From Thermotogae bacterium (GTDB lineage Bacteria; Thermotogota; Thermotogae; Thermotogales; DSM-5069), in contig QNAO01000013.1 in the NCBI GenBank assembly GCA_003641785.1, positions 1 through 10,644 of the forward strand: a stretch of 10,644 nucleotides of DNA. The letters are read 5' to 3'. A program made the position numbers and the translations under genes. This document shows positions 1 through 6,998 of this stretch, one piece after another. Every line of letters starts with the position of its first letter. The stretch's first letter is position 1. Under the pieces are notes generated by a model. It was not told the DNA's origin. It saw only the letters and a list, made by a program, of their open reading frames with translations, and made no database searches.

Positions 1-615
1 AAGAATATCGGCAACGCGTTCTTCTCTTTCCTTTATTGTTCCCACGTCGTGTATGTTCATAGGTTCTGCGACTATGTCGTATATCGTCATTCTTGGGTTC
101 AAAGATTCATATGGATCCTGAAATATCATCTGGACACGCTTTCTGAGCTGTCCGACTCTTTCCCGTCGATCCTTCAGGAATTCTTCTATGAACTTCGATC
201 TGTCTTTGCCGAGATCAGCAAATCGCTGGGCGTATAGCCCTTCAATACCTTCAATTTGCCTCAAATCACCTTCGCTCATACTTAGAAACTTCTCTAAATA
301 GGTGCTTTCTATGTATTTTCTCGCTGAAGACTCGCCTTCATACAAAAGGGGGGTCACATCTTCTTGCTCTACGAAAACCTTACCCGATGTAGGTTCATGA
401 AGCCCGACCAGAATTTTCCCTGTTGTTGTCTTTCCACAGCCCGATTCGCCAACAAGAGCCAGTGAATCACCTCTAATTATTTCAAAAGAGATGTCATCTA
501 CCGCGTGAACAAAATACCTTACAGAGCCAAACAAGCGGCGCTCTGCGGGGAAAAGCTTTCTTAGATTTTCGACTTTCAGGATCGTATCGGTAGCCACAAC
601 AGATTCATTCTGCAT
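1..615 (-). CDS. Opp/Dpp-family ABC transporter ATP-binding protein (OppF-like), C-terminal part beyond window
   Basis: This is the N-terminal 205 codons of a cytoplasmic ATPase that powers the importer; the frame is still open at base 1. The ATG at 615-613 overlaps the end of the upstream ATPase gene by 11 bp and follows a GGAGAGGTGGTG Shine-Dalgarno, so the two are translationally coupled. Visible parts are Walker A GESGCGKT (residues 56-63) and the Q-loop MIFQDPYESLNPRM (about 163-176), whose SLNPRM form is typical of OppF/DppF subunits. The LSGGQ signature, Walker B and H-loop lie outside the window. Unusually, Walker A Lys and Q-loop Gln are 104 residues apart, about 60 more than in classic OppF. 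The extra material, about residues 88-155, is charged and probably helical. The ABC ATPase call is certain; the substrate is not known from this gene. Confidence 0.93.
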   Translation of the reverse strand, partial: MQNESVVATDTILKVENLRKLFPAERRLFGSVRYFVHAVDDISFEIIRGDSLALVGESGCGKTTTGKILVGLHEPTSGKVFVEQEDVTPLLYEGESSARKYIESTYLEKFLSMSEGDLRQIEGIEGLYAQRFADLGKDRSKFIEEFLKDRRERVGQLRKRVQMIFQDPYESLNPRMTIYDIVAEPMNIHDVGTIKEREERVADIL

Positions 616-1606
616 TGAATTGCACCACCTCTCCAGGCTGCACTGGATGATGACATGCGAGAAAATGCCCCTTATCGACTTCCACGTACTCCGGATCTTT
701 TTCCTCGCACAACTTATCGCCCTTTGGGCATCTGGGATAGAAACGACATCCCCGTGGGGGTGCCAGTAAGTCGGGTGGCTCACCAGGAATTGTCACAAGA
801 TCCACTTTTTTGCCTGTAACGCTTGGAAAAGCGTGCATAAGACCGTATGTGTATGGATGCATAGGACGTTTGAAAATCGTCACACTGTCGGCGAGCTCAA
901 CGAATTTACCCGCATACATGACGGCTATTCTATCACTCACTTCCGCTATGACCGCTATATCGTGTGAGATATAAATCATCGCCATATTCAATTTCTTCTG
1001 AATAGCTCGGATTTCCCTGAGTATTCTGTCTTGTACAATAACGTCGAGAGCTGTGGTTGGCTCGTCGGCTATGATAATCCTTGGGTCACATGAAAGAGCC
1101 ATAGCAATCACCGCTCTTTGCTTCATTCCACCACTGTACTGGTGAGGATACTGCTCCATTCTGGTAGGATCAAGACCCACCAACCTAAAGAGCTCTGCGA
1201 CTTTTTTCTTTGCCACATCTGTGGGTGTGTCCGGAAAGTGATTTTGAATCGCCTCTACTATCTGGTCTCCAACCTTATACACGGGGTTAAGTGAATTCAT
1301 CGCGGCCTGAAATATCATTGATATACCCTTCCATCGATATCTTCTCATCTCAGATTCGGCAAGAGAAACAAGATTCACGGGTTCTCCGTTTCCGTTATCA
1401 AACAACACTTCGCCACCTTTGAATTCGGCGTTGTCTGGCAGTAATCTCAGAATAGTCATCGACACTGAAGTCTTTCCACATCCAGATTCACCCACGATGC
1501 CAAGGCCTTCTCCAGAATCCAGGTCGAAACTAATGCTATCAACTGCTCTGACGTATCCCATCTTCGTTTTGTAGTGCATTTTCAAATTTTTCACTGAGAG
1601 AAGCAC
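605..1606 (-). CDS. Opp/Dpp-family ABC transporter ATP-binding protein (OppD-like)
   Basis: This 333-residue cytoplasmic ATPase forms a heterodimer with the downstream ATPase. Motifs in order are Walker A GESGCGKT (about residues 39-46), a Q-loop with QAAMNSLNPV, signature YSGGMKQRA, Walker B IIIADEPTTALD, and the H-loop YISHD. The C-terminal oligopeptide-transporter domain carries GEPPDLLAPPRGCRF and four cysteines (CRFYPRC, KLC, ACHH), the pattern linked to a [4Fe-4S] cluster in some DppD proteins. The open frame reaches back to 1720, but that would overlap the permease gene by over 100 bp. The ATG at 1612 lies inside the Shine-Dalgarno sequence. The GTG at 1606 follows GAGGTGAT with a 4-base spacer, starts 5 bp after the permease stop, and gives the usual family N-terminus, so I chose it. 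Confidence 0.94.
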   Translation of the reverse strand: MLLSVKNLKMHYKTKMGYVRAVDSISFDLDSGEGLGIVGESGCGKTSVSMTILRLLPDNAEFKGGEVLFDNGNGEPVNLVSLAESEMRRYRWKGISMIFQAAMNSLNPVYKVGDQIVEAIQNHFPDTPTDVAKKKVAELFRLVGLDPTRMEQYPHQYSGGMKQRAVIAMALSCDPRIIIADEPTTALDVIVQDRILREIRAIQKKLNMAMIYISHDIAVIAEVSDRIAVMYAGKFVELADSVTIFKRPMHPYTYGLMHAFPSVTGKKVDLVTIPGEPPDLLAPPRGCRFYPRCPKGDKLCEEKDPEYVEVDKGHFLACHHPVQPGEVVQFNAE

Positions 1607-1610
1607 AAGC

Positions 1611-1619
1611 ATCACCTCT
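1611..1619 (-). promoter_or_regulatory. Ribosome binding site deciding the OppD-like start
   Basis: On the minus strand AGAGGTGAT matches the 16S anti-SD complement over GAGGTGAT. It is followed by a 4-base spacer GCTT and a GTG at 1606. An in-frame ATG at 1612-1610 is built partly from this SD, so it cannot be the efficient start. Confidence 0.7.
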
Positions 1620-2601
1620 TTCTGAGTCTGGGGTTTACGATCTCTTCCAGGCCTCTGCCAAGGAAATAAAAAGCTGAACACAAAAGTGTTATGCACGCTC
1701 CCGCTGGTACCCAGAGCCACCAGTAGGTGCCTATACTGGAACCCATGAGGTAACCAGAGGATTCTGCCATGTGAATTATCACTCCCCAGCTCATTCTTAT
1801 GTTTGCGAGTCCTAAGAAGGAAAGGACGGCTTCCGTGAATATGGCCCCTGTAACGTTCAGCATCATGTAGAGGAACGAAAGCGGAAGTATGTTTGGAATG
1901 ATGTGTTTGAGTATAATGTAGGCATCGCTTGCCCCCGTGGATTTCGCCGCTTCTATGAAGGGACGCACCTTCACAGTAAGGGCTTGCGCCTTCAGAACTA
2001 TGGTTATTGAACCAAAACCAGCGAGAATGCCGATTATCAGTGCCAGCCTGAAAAGAGTCAACTCTATAAAGGCACTCAAAACCATGAGTATCGCCAAACT
2101 TGGAAACAGCATAACTATATCAGCGAGTCGCATGAAAAATGTATCAACAACTCCGCCGTAGTAAGCGCTGCTCGCACCTATGATCGTCCCAATTACAACT
2201 GTTATCAAAGCCGCGGTTATTCCGAGCACAAATTCACGCGGTGTGCTGTACATCACCATTGACAGCACATCTCTGCCCAGTGGATCTGTTCCAAGAGGGT
2301 GAACAAGACTTGGTGGAGATGGATGGTCAAATATATTTGGATCAAAACCTATGATGGGATCATAGGGTGTAAAGGTTTCATAAGAGATGATGTCGTCTTT
2401 CCAAAAGACATTTTTCATAATTGTTGGATAAAGTGGATAAATAATTCCAAAAACTGCGAAAAATATTATGACAGAGAGACCAAAAATGGCTATCTTTCTT
2501 TCTCTGAACAGAGCCCAATTTCTCTTGAATTCCTTGAGCCAGAGTCTTAGTTTTATCTTCCACAAAGGTTCCTGAACTATGGTTTCAGACTGTTCCGTCA
2601 A
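1612..2601 (-). CDS. Opp/Dpp-family ABC transporter permease (OppC/DppC-like)
   Basis: This 329-residue inner-membrane permease is the second of the heterodimeric pair. After a charged cytoplasmic N-terminus it has a first membrane segment (AIFGLSVIIFFAVFGIIY) and a long outside loop ending in the DppC hallmark HPLGTDPLGRDVLS. Five more hydrophobic segments follow, with an EAA-type ATPase-contact loop (EAAKSTGASDAYIILKHIIP) between the fourth and fifth. The C-terminus GLEEIVNPRLRK is typical of the family. The frame opens with GTG at 2610, but that codon abuts the SD. The TTG at 2601 sits behind AAGGAGTGAT with a 4-base spacer, the same geometry as the next gene, so I prefer TTG; it shortens the protein by only three residues. 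The upstream permease stop lies 13 bp before it. Confidence 0.93.
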   Translation of the reverse strand: MTEQSETIVQEPLWKIKLRLWLKEFKRNWALFRERKIAIFGLSVIIFFAVFGIIYPLYPTIMKNVFWKDDIISYETFTPYDPIIGFDPNIFDHPSPPSLVHPLGTDPLGRDVLSMVMYSTPREFVLGITAALITVVIGTIIGASSAYYGGVVDTFFMRLADIVMLFPSLAILMVLSAFIELTLFRLALIIGILAGFGSITIVLKAQALTVKVRPFIEAAKSTGASDAYIILKHIIPNILPLSFLYMMLNVTGAIFTEAVLSFLGLANIRMSWGVIIHMAESSGYLMGSSIGTYWWLWVPAGACITLLCSAFYFLGRGLEEIVNPRLRKR

Positions 2602-2605
2602 TGCA

Positions 2606-2615
2606 ATCACTCCTT
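2606..2615 (-). promoter_or_regulatory. Ribosome binding site deciding the OppC-like start
   Basis: AAGGAGTGAT on the minus strand, four bases before TTG at 2601. The alternative GTG at 2610-2608 lies within this element. The SD begins at the last base of the upstream permease stop codon. Confidence 0.6.
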
Positions 2616-3766
2616 CAGTAACGTATCCTTGGATCCAAGAAAGCGTAGAGCACGTCTGCGATCAAATGAGCCAGGAGCACGAAGATACCTGTGAAAACAA
2701 GAAGTCCAATGAGCAGCGGTGTGTCCTGAGAGTTGAGCGCTTCAAGGTAAGCTCTACCCAGGCCAGGCCATGAGAACATCGTTTCGGTTATTATTCCGCC
2801 ACTCAGTGTGAAGCCGAGGCTTATGACAAAATTTGTGATGAGTGGTAGTAAAGCGTTTCGAGCAGCGTGCTTATCTCTAACCACTCTGTCAGGGAGCCCC
2901 TTTGCCTTTGCTGTGACGACATAATCCTCTCTCACCACTTCGAGCATCGTGTCTCTCATAACGAGCATGCTTCCTGCAAAAGAGTAAAGAGTCAGTGTAA
3001 ACACAGGTAACACCATGTGCAGAATTATATCCAGGGCGTAGATACCGAGACCAGTTGAAGTCCACAGAATTATGGATACGGACAGAGTAACAACTGCAGA
3101 CAAGAGAACTATAGTTCTCTTTGCGGCCACTGTCTTAACTCTCTGAGCGAAGATTAAGGAGATCATCATTACTACAAGAAAAATGAACGCGTTCAAAAGC
3201 AGCTTAAGGAAAATATTTTGAGCCGATAAGTTTGTTTCTCTCCAAACATTTGGATTTATGAATTGGTTCAAAGGAAGTATCTTTAGAATCACGCCAAAAA
3301 GCCATATATTGAATATCGCCAGCAGAGGTAAGAATATCGTCCAAAAAACAATTCCTACAAACGTTGCCGTTTTGTCCAAAATCTTGCCTCTGCGCCAGGC
3401 AGCTCTCTTCCCAAGGTTGTAGCCCAGAATGTAAGAAACCAGTGTTGCAGTTACAAACAAAAATACCGTTCTCGGGAGTCGTTCAAATATAAGACTGGAT
3501 ACCTTTTTCGGAAAATACGAAAACGATATTCCAAGATCCAGCTTCAGAAAGTTTTTCATGTAGTACAAATATCTTGTAAAAGCGGGCTTGTCAAGACCAA
3601 ATTGCTTTGCAAGGTTTTGACGTATTTCGGGGGTTATCTTGGGGTTCATGAGATATTTGTCAGTGAAACTTCCAGGCATTGCTTCCATCAGCCAGTAAAC
3701 AATTGTCACATATATGAAAAGGAGTATAACGATCTGCACTATTCTTTTACTGAAAAACTTGAGCAC
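2615..3766 (-). CDS. Opp/Dpp-family ABC transporter permease (OppB/DppB-like), enlarged
   Basis: This inner-membrane permease (383 residues) pairs with the downstream permease. It opens with the family N-terminus (LKFFSKRIVQIVILLFIYVTIVY) and then a large outer loop (YLMNPKITPEIRQNLAKQFG). The conserved cytoplasmic ATPase-contact loop is at AKAKGLPDRVVRDKHAARNA. The end, LLAHLIADVLYAFLDPRIRY, is also typical. It is longer than the roughly 310-335 residues usual for DppB. The excess lies between FWTIFLPLLAIFNIWLFG and the conserved HMVLPVFTLTL and contains two extra hydrophobic stretches, which would give about eight segments instead of six. The start is GTG at 3766 behind GGAGGAGAT. The binding-protein gene ends 97 bp upstream, with a strong hairpin in the gap. 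Confidence 0.93.
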   Translation of the reverse strand: MLKFFSKRIVQIVILLFIYVTIVYWLMEAMPGSFTDKYLMNPKITPEIRQNLAKQFGLDKPAFTRYLYYMKNFLKLDLGISFSYFPKKVSSLIFERLPRTVFLFVTATLVSYILGYNLGKRAAWRRGKILDKTATFVGIVFWTIFLPLLAIFNIWLFGVILKILPLNQFINPNVWRETNLSAQNIFLKLLLNAFIFLVVMMISLIFAQRVKTVAAKRTIVLLSAVVTLSVSIILWTSTGLGIYALDIILHMVLPVFTLTLYSFAGSMLVMRDTMLEVVREDYVVTAKAKGLPDRVVRDKHAARNALLPLITNFVISLGFTLSGGIITETMFSWPGLGRAYLEALNSQDTPLLIGLLVFTGIFVLLAHLIADVLYAFLDPRIRY

Positions 3767-3787
3767 TCACAATCTCCTCCCTGAATT

Positions 3788-3837
3788 TGATCCAAGAAAC
3801 CCAACCGCCCTAATGGGGCGGTTGGGCAAATGGATCA
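3788..3837 (-). promoter_or_regulatory. Compound intercistronic hairpin after the binding-protein gene (attenuator / mRNA stabiliser)
   Basis: A perfect 11-bp GC-rich stem (CCCAACCGCCC at 3800-3810 with GGGCGGTTGGG at 3816-3826, 5-base loop) sits on a second 7-bp stem (TGATCCA at 3788-3794 with TGGATCA at 3831-3837). The two are separated by a 5/4-base internal loop. On the transcript (minus strand) the upper stem is followed by GTTTCTTGG, which is not a full U tract, so termination would be partial at most. Its place between the binding-protein and permease genes fits attenuation or protection of the upstream mRNA from 3' decay. The permease ribosome binding site lies just downstream. Confidence 0.75.
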
Positions 3838-3842
3838 CTGGT

Positions 3843-3861
3843 AGTTTGATCATTTCAAACT
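3843..3861 (-). repeat. Small inverted repeat just after the binding-protein stop codon
   Basis: AGTTTGA and TCAAACT form a 7-bp stem around a 5-base loop, beginning three bases beyond the TAA stop. It is AT-rich and weak alone, but stacks upstream of the larger hairpin at 3788-3837. Its function is unknown. Confidence 0.35.
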
Positions 3862-3863
3862 GC

Positions 3864-5699
3864 TTATTTCGCAAGGGCTTTGACAAGAGTCGGAGCTCCA
3901 TCGACGTACTGTAAACCAGAAAGTGTTTTTTCGTATGGGAATTCAATTTGATCTGTCCTGTAAGCCTCCGTAACAGGTGTGTCGAACAGGACAAGATATG
4001 GAAGATCTTCAGCGAGCATCTCTTGAAGTTTGAACGACAATTTTCTTGCTTCCTCGATATCCGAAGCAGCGAGGAATTCATCGGCCAATTTGTCGAATTC
4101 GGGATTCTGATAGCCAGCCGCATTCCAGTCACCGATACCTGCTCTCTTACTGTGGAAGAAATCAGATACGTGATCCGGGTAGTATCCAAGGCTCCAACCC
4201 AACATGTACATATCAAAGTTGAACGGTTCGTTCCAGATTCTATCCACGATGTAGTTGAAATCCACAAGATTTGCCTTCACTGGTATTCCTATCTCGTTGG
4301 CCCATCTTTCTATGTAGAGTGCCATCGTTGCCCTCATTGGATCGTAGCCTGGACCCGGGGCAAGGAGTTCTACTTCCTCTACGCGCTGTCCGTCAGGACC
4401 GATGAGGCCTCTACCCTTTCTCGCGATGGCGTCTCCTTCAATCTTTGGTTCGACAACCCATCTGAAACCGGCTTTCTTGAGAAGATCAATCGCAAACTGT
4501 CTTCTCTCTCCGTAACTCATGCCGGCTCCTGGAGCTATTTTTTCGACATTAGGGTTGTACCAGAAGACGTTTCCACTGGGCACGACACCGTACTGAGGGA
4601 AAGCCTGTCCTCCAAGAACTCTTCCTGTCAGGAATTCCCTGTCCACGAGGGCAGCTATTGCCTGTCTGAATTCCTTGATGTTCATCGGAAATCTTCTCAT
4701 GTTGAAACACATGTATCTGAAACCATTCACACTGTTGCTTATAAGTTTGACGTTTGCTACGTTCTTGAGCTGGTCGATCTCACCTTTTTGAAGTCCCAAC
4801 GAGTTGAAAATGAAACTCACATCGCCGTTTATCAACGCAGTAATGGCAGCCGTTCTGTTCAGGTATATTCTGTAGATTATGTTTTCGATGTAAGGACCCG
4901 TGGTTAGTTCTATTTCTTTTTCTCCTGTTGCTTCTCCATAGCCGGCCCATTTTTCACCGGTATTGGGATTTGTGATCTCCACAGCACCGTTCTTGTAGAG
5001 TGTCAGCACTTGACCTCTGTCGTAGTAGTCAGGTCGCGCGTAAGTTTCTATGAAAGCTCCTTTTTCCCATTTCTTCAGCAGGAACGATCCAAGCAGTGGT
5101 TCATCAGAGGTATCGTAGTTGTATATTGTCTGCAGAGGATTTCCTGTTTTCAGCGCTTCTTCTATTTTCGGAGCCCAGTACTTCTTTTGCAGTATTGGTG
5201 CCATAAGAGCACCAAAATTGGCTTTGGCAAGACTCGCTGCGGTGAAGTAACACTTGAGTGTGCAGTCGTCAACTGCCTCAGCTTTTACAAAGTAATCTGG
5301 GTCCACGTAACCGGCCCAGTTTCCTCCGAGACCGTAGTCAACGATTAGTTGTAGAATTGTATTCAGAGTCCATGCTGCATCCCCTGCTGTGAACTTAGTT
5401 CCATCCGACCAGGTGATATCGTTTCTCAACGGGATCGTGTATACCCAGAGGTCACCTTCCTCGGTTATCTCTGGTAGGTCGCTTGCAAGGTTTGGAATAT
5501 AGTCGAACCTCACGTCACCATAGGCATACAGTCCTGCAGTTCTCGGTCCCATGATATAGCCTGTCCAGACAGTGGAGTTAGGTCCAAGATAGTCCCAGAT
5601 GTTCAACGAAATGGGTTCTTCCAAGAATGCCCAGTTGACTGTCTGTGAAAACGCCACAACTGATGCCACGAAAAGAATCAAAACAAGGAATTTCTTCAT
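3864..5699 (-). CDS. Extracytoplasmic substrate-binding protein, SBP_bac_5 (Opp/Dpp) family
   Basis: This 611-residue secreted binding protein captures the substrate and hands it to the permeases. It starts with a signal peptide (MKKFLVLILFVASVVAFS, then QTVNWAF). There is no lipobox cysteine, so it is probably released by signal peptidase I rather than lipid-anchored. The mature part has SBP_bac_5 features: an N-terminal ITWSDGTKFTAGDAAWTLN block, a central EFRQAIAALVDREFLTGRVLGG region, and C-terminal NAAGYQNPEFDKLADEFLAA. The frame opens upstream at 5735, but that ATG falls between the -10 box and the expected transcript start. The ATG at 5699 has AAGGGAGGT before it and begins the signal peptide. 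It is first in the operon. Annotation as a peptide binder would be by family; in Thermotoga many members bind oligosaccharides, so the ligand is open. Confidence 0.94.
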   Translation of the reverse strand: MKKFLVLILFVASVVAFSQTVNWAFLEEPISLNIWDYLGPNSTVWTGYIMGPRTAGLYAYGDVRFDYIPNLASDLPEITEEGDLWVYTIPLRNDITWSDGTKFTAGDAAWTLNTILQLIVDYGLGGNWAGYVDPDYFVKAEAVDDCTLKCYFTAASLAKANFGALMAPILQKKYWAPKIEEALKTGNPLQTIYNYDTSDEPLLGSFLLKKWEKGAFIETYARPDYYDRGQVLTLYKNGAVEITNPNTGEKWAGYGEATGEKEIELTTGPYIENIIYRIYLNRTAAITALINGDVSFIFNSLGLQKGEIDQLKNVANVKLISNSVNGFRYMCFNMRRFPMNIKEFRQAIAALVDREFLTGRVLGGQAFPQYGVVPSGNVFWYNPNVEKIAPGAGMSYGERRQFAIDLLKKAGFRWVVEPKIEGDAIARKGRGLIGPDGQRVEEVELLAPGPGYDPMRATMALYIERWANEIGIPVKANLVDFNYIVDRIWNEPFNFDMYMLGWSLGYYPDHVSDFFHSKRAGIGDWNAAGYQNPEFDKLADEFLAASDIEEARKLSFKLQEMLAEDLPYLVLFDTPVTEAYRTDQIEFPYEKTLSGLQYVDGAPTLVKALAK

Positions 5700-5737
5700 T
5701 CCCACTACCTCCCTTCTTGAAGTTAACCGCCACATTG

Positions 5738-5766
5738 ATTATACATATTGCGTAACTTAGAGTCAA
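5738..5766 (-). promoter_or_regulatory. Sigma-A-type promoter of the ABC transporter operon
   Basis: On the minus strand TTGACT (5766-5761) and TATAAT (5743-5738) are separated by exactly 17 bases, one base from the full consensus. Transcription should start near 5731, leaving a leader of about 30 bases before the binding-protein ATG at 5699. This short leader leaves little room for a riboswitch. Confidence 0.85.
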
Positions 5767-5833
5767 CCCAATAGAAATCATTCGTATAGCTAATTTTTCT
5801 TGTAACGTCAAATTGCTTTAGCAAATGTTTCTG

Positions 5834-5847
5834 AATTGAAATCAATT
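5834..5847. promoter_or_regulatory. Possible operator dyad AATTGA-AA-TCAATT
   Basis: A perfect 6-bp inverted repeat with a 2-base centre lies between the two divergent promoters, the size expected for a dimeric repressor site. It is AT-rich, so chance occurrence in such sequence is quite possible. No regulator gene is in the window. Confidence 0.3.
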
Positions 5848-5947
5848 ACTGTCTTGTACTAAATTCTCAGTTTTGTTTTTGCGCTCATTTTGCGATAAAC
5901 TTGTAGGTGAGATTGTGAACGTAAAAGAAATTTAAGGAGGGAGTTAT

Positions 5948-6985
5948 ATGCTGGCAATTCTTAAGACGAAACCCGGAACAGGTCTTGAAATGAAAGAAGT
6001 GGAGATGCCAGAAATTACTGGCCCGAGAGATGCTTTGGTGAGGGTTAAAAGAGCTTCTATATGTGGCTCTGATATTCACATATACAAGTGGGACAACTGG
6101 GCGCAGAATCACATACGTCCCCCAATGGTGGTTGGTCACGAGTTTTCTGGAACTGTTGTGAGAACTGGATCTGCTGTGACACGAGTCTCAAAGGGAGATT
6201 ACGTTGTCGCAGAGACGCACATACCCTGTGAAAAGTGCTATCAGTGTAGAACGGGGAGAATGCACATATGTAGGAATATGAAAATTCTTGGGGTTGACAG
6301 AGATGGCGCTTTTGCTGAATTCATAGTTGTGCCAGAAACAGTTCTCTGGAAGGTGTCCTTGGGTATACCTGAAGAATACGCTTCGGTGATGGAGCCCTTT
6401 GGAAACGCGATTCACACTTGTTCTGTGGAGAACCTGCTCGGCAAAACTGTCTTAATAACAGGCGCTGGGCCGATAGGCGTTATGGCGGTGCAGTTGGCAA
6501 GGGTATCGGGAGCTTCCTTGGTGATTGTATCGGAAATAAAGCCGTATAGAAAAAGGCTTGCCCTTGGCAATGGAGCAGACGTGGTCATAGATCCAACTGA
6601 AAAGAACCTGGTAGAGGAGGTAATGAAACTCACAGACGGAGATGGCGTTGATGTTCTTCTGGAGATGTCTGGCAGTGAGAAAGCCTTGATCCAGGGCCTT
6701 GAGGCTCTTACTAAAGGAGGGGTAGCCTCCATTCTTGGTGTTTCCAGCAAGGAGGTATCTTTGAACATTGATTCACTGATCACATTTAAGGGTATAACGC
6801 TCCATGGAATTACGGGAAGAGATATGTTCAAGACGTGGAGAACGGCCGATCAGCTTTTGAAAAGTAAAAGAATAGATTTGTCTAAAGTTGTCACACATGT
6901 GATTCCTTTCAAGGATTGGAAAAAGGGATTCGATATCATGATGAGAGGGGAATGCGGTAAAATAGTCATGGAAATATCAGATTGA
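5948..6985 (+). CDS. tdh: L-threonine 3-dehydrogenase, zinc-dependent (EC 1.1.1.103)
   Basis: Oxidises L-threonine with NAD+ to 2-amino-3-ketobutyrate in the cytoplasm. The 345-residue medium-chain dehydrogenase has catalytic-zinc residues Cys39 ([10 protein letters not shown]) and His64-Glu65 (VVGHEFSG). The structural-zinc cysteines are Cys94, 97, 100 and 108. Its Rossmann motif is GAGPIG (172-177), with acidic Glu196 after the second strand, which favours NAD over NADP. Features specific to threonine dehydrogenase rather than general sorbitol or alcohol dehydrogenases are [12 protein letters not shown], the EPFGNAIHT block, and the C-terminal [11 protein letters not shown] with [19 protein letters not shown]. 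The ATG follows AAGGAGG. It is first in a two-gene operon with kbl, which supports the assignment strongly. Sorbitol dehydrogenase is the main alternative and is unlikely. Confidence 0.95.
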   Translation: MLAILKTKPGTGLEMKEVEMPEITGPRDALVRVKRASICGSDIHIYKWDNWAQNHIRPPMVVGHEFSGTVVRTGSAVTRVSKGDYVVAETHIPCEKCYQCRTGRMHICRNMKILGVDRDGAFAEFIVVPETVLWKVSLGIPEEYASVMEPFGNAIHTCSVENLLGKTVLITGAGPIGVMAVQLARVSGASLVIVSEIKPYRKRLALGNGADVVIDPTEKNLVEEVMKLTDGDGVDVLLEMSGSEKALIQGLEALTKGGVASILGVSSKEVSLNIDSLITFKGITLHGITGRDMFKTWRTADQLLKSKRIDLSKVVTHVIPFKDWKKGFDIMMRGECGKIVMEISD

Positions 6986-6998
6986 AGGGGTGTTAGGT

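Larger units (their letters stand above)
5700..5947. other. Divergent intergenic region between transporter operon and tdh
   Basis: This 248-bp AT-rich region holds the minus-strand promoter at 5738-5766 and no convincing coding frame. For the plus strand I see no promoter of similar quality. The best candidate is an extended -10, TGCGATAAA at 5891-5899, with only a poor -35 (TTTTGT at 5871-5876, 17-base spacer). It would give a leader of about 40 bases before tdh. Weaker signals are the dyad at 5834-5847 and the similar octamers AGTTAACC (5721) and AGTCAACC (5761), which lie 40 bp apart and flank the minus-strand promoter. Confidence 0.6.

Noticed and set aside
1607..1720. N-terminal extension of the OppD-like ATPase to the ATG at 1720
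   Set aside because: It would overlap the permease gene by over 100 bp, adds residues with no counterpart in the family, and lacks an SD; the GTG at 1606 has an excellent one.
3767..4267. 166-codon minus-strand frame reaching into the permease leader
   Set aside because: It is out of frame with the binding-protein gene, covers its C-terminal coding region, and translates the hairpin at 3788-3837. Composition is unlike a real protein.
3948..4907. 319-codon open frame on the plus strand
   Set aside because: It lies wholly antisense to the binding-protein gene, begins without a ribosome binding site, and its product is cysteine- and histidine-rich with no recognisable motif. The opposite strand is clearly the coding one.
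5700..5735. Riboswitch or leader peptide upstream of the transporter operon
   Set aside because: The predicted leader is only about 30 bases, too short for a known riboswitch, and has no open frame with a start.
5812..5828. Imperfect inverted repeat TTGC-TTTA-GCAA in the divergent region
   Set aside because: Only four perfect base pairs in AT-rich DNA; expected by chance.
6412..6831. 139-codon minus-strand frame inside tdh
   Set aside because: A shadow of tdh: proline/serine/threonine-rich product, no SD, fully overlapped by a well-supported gene.
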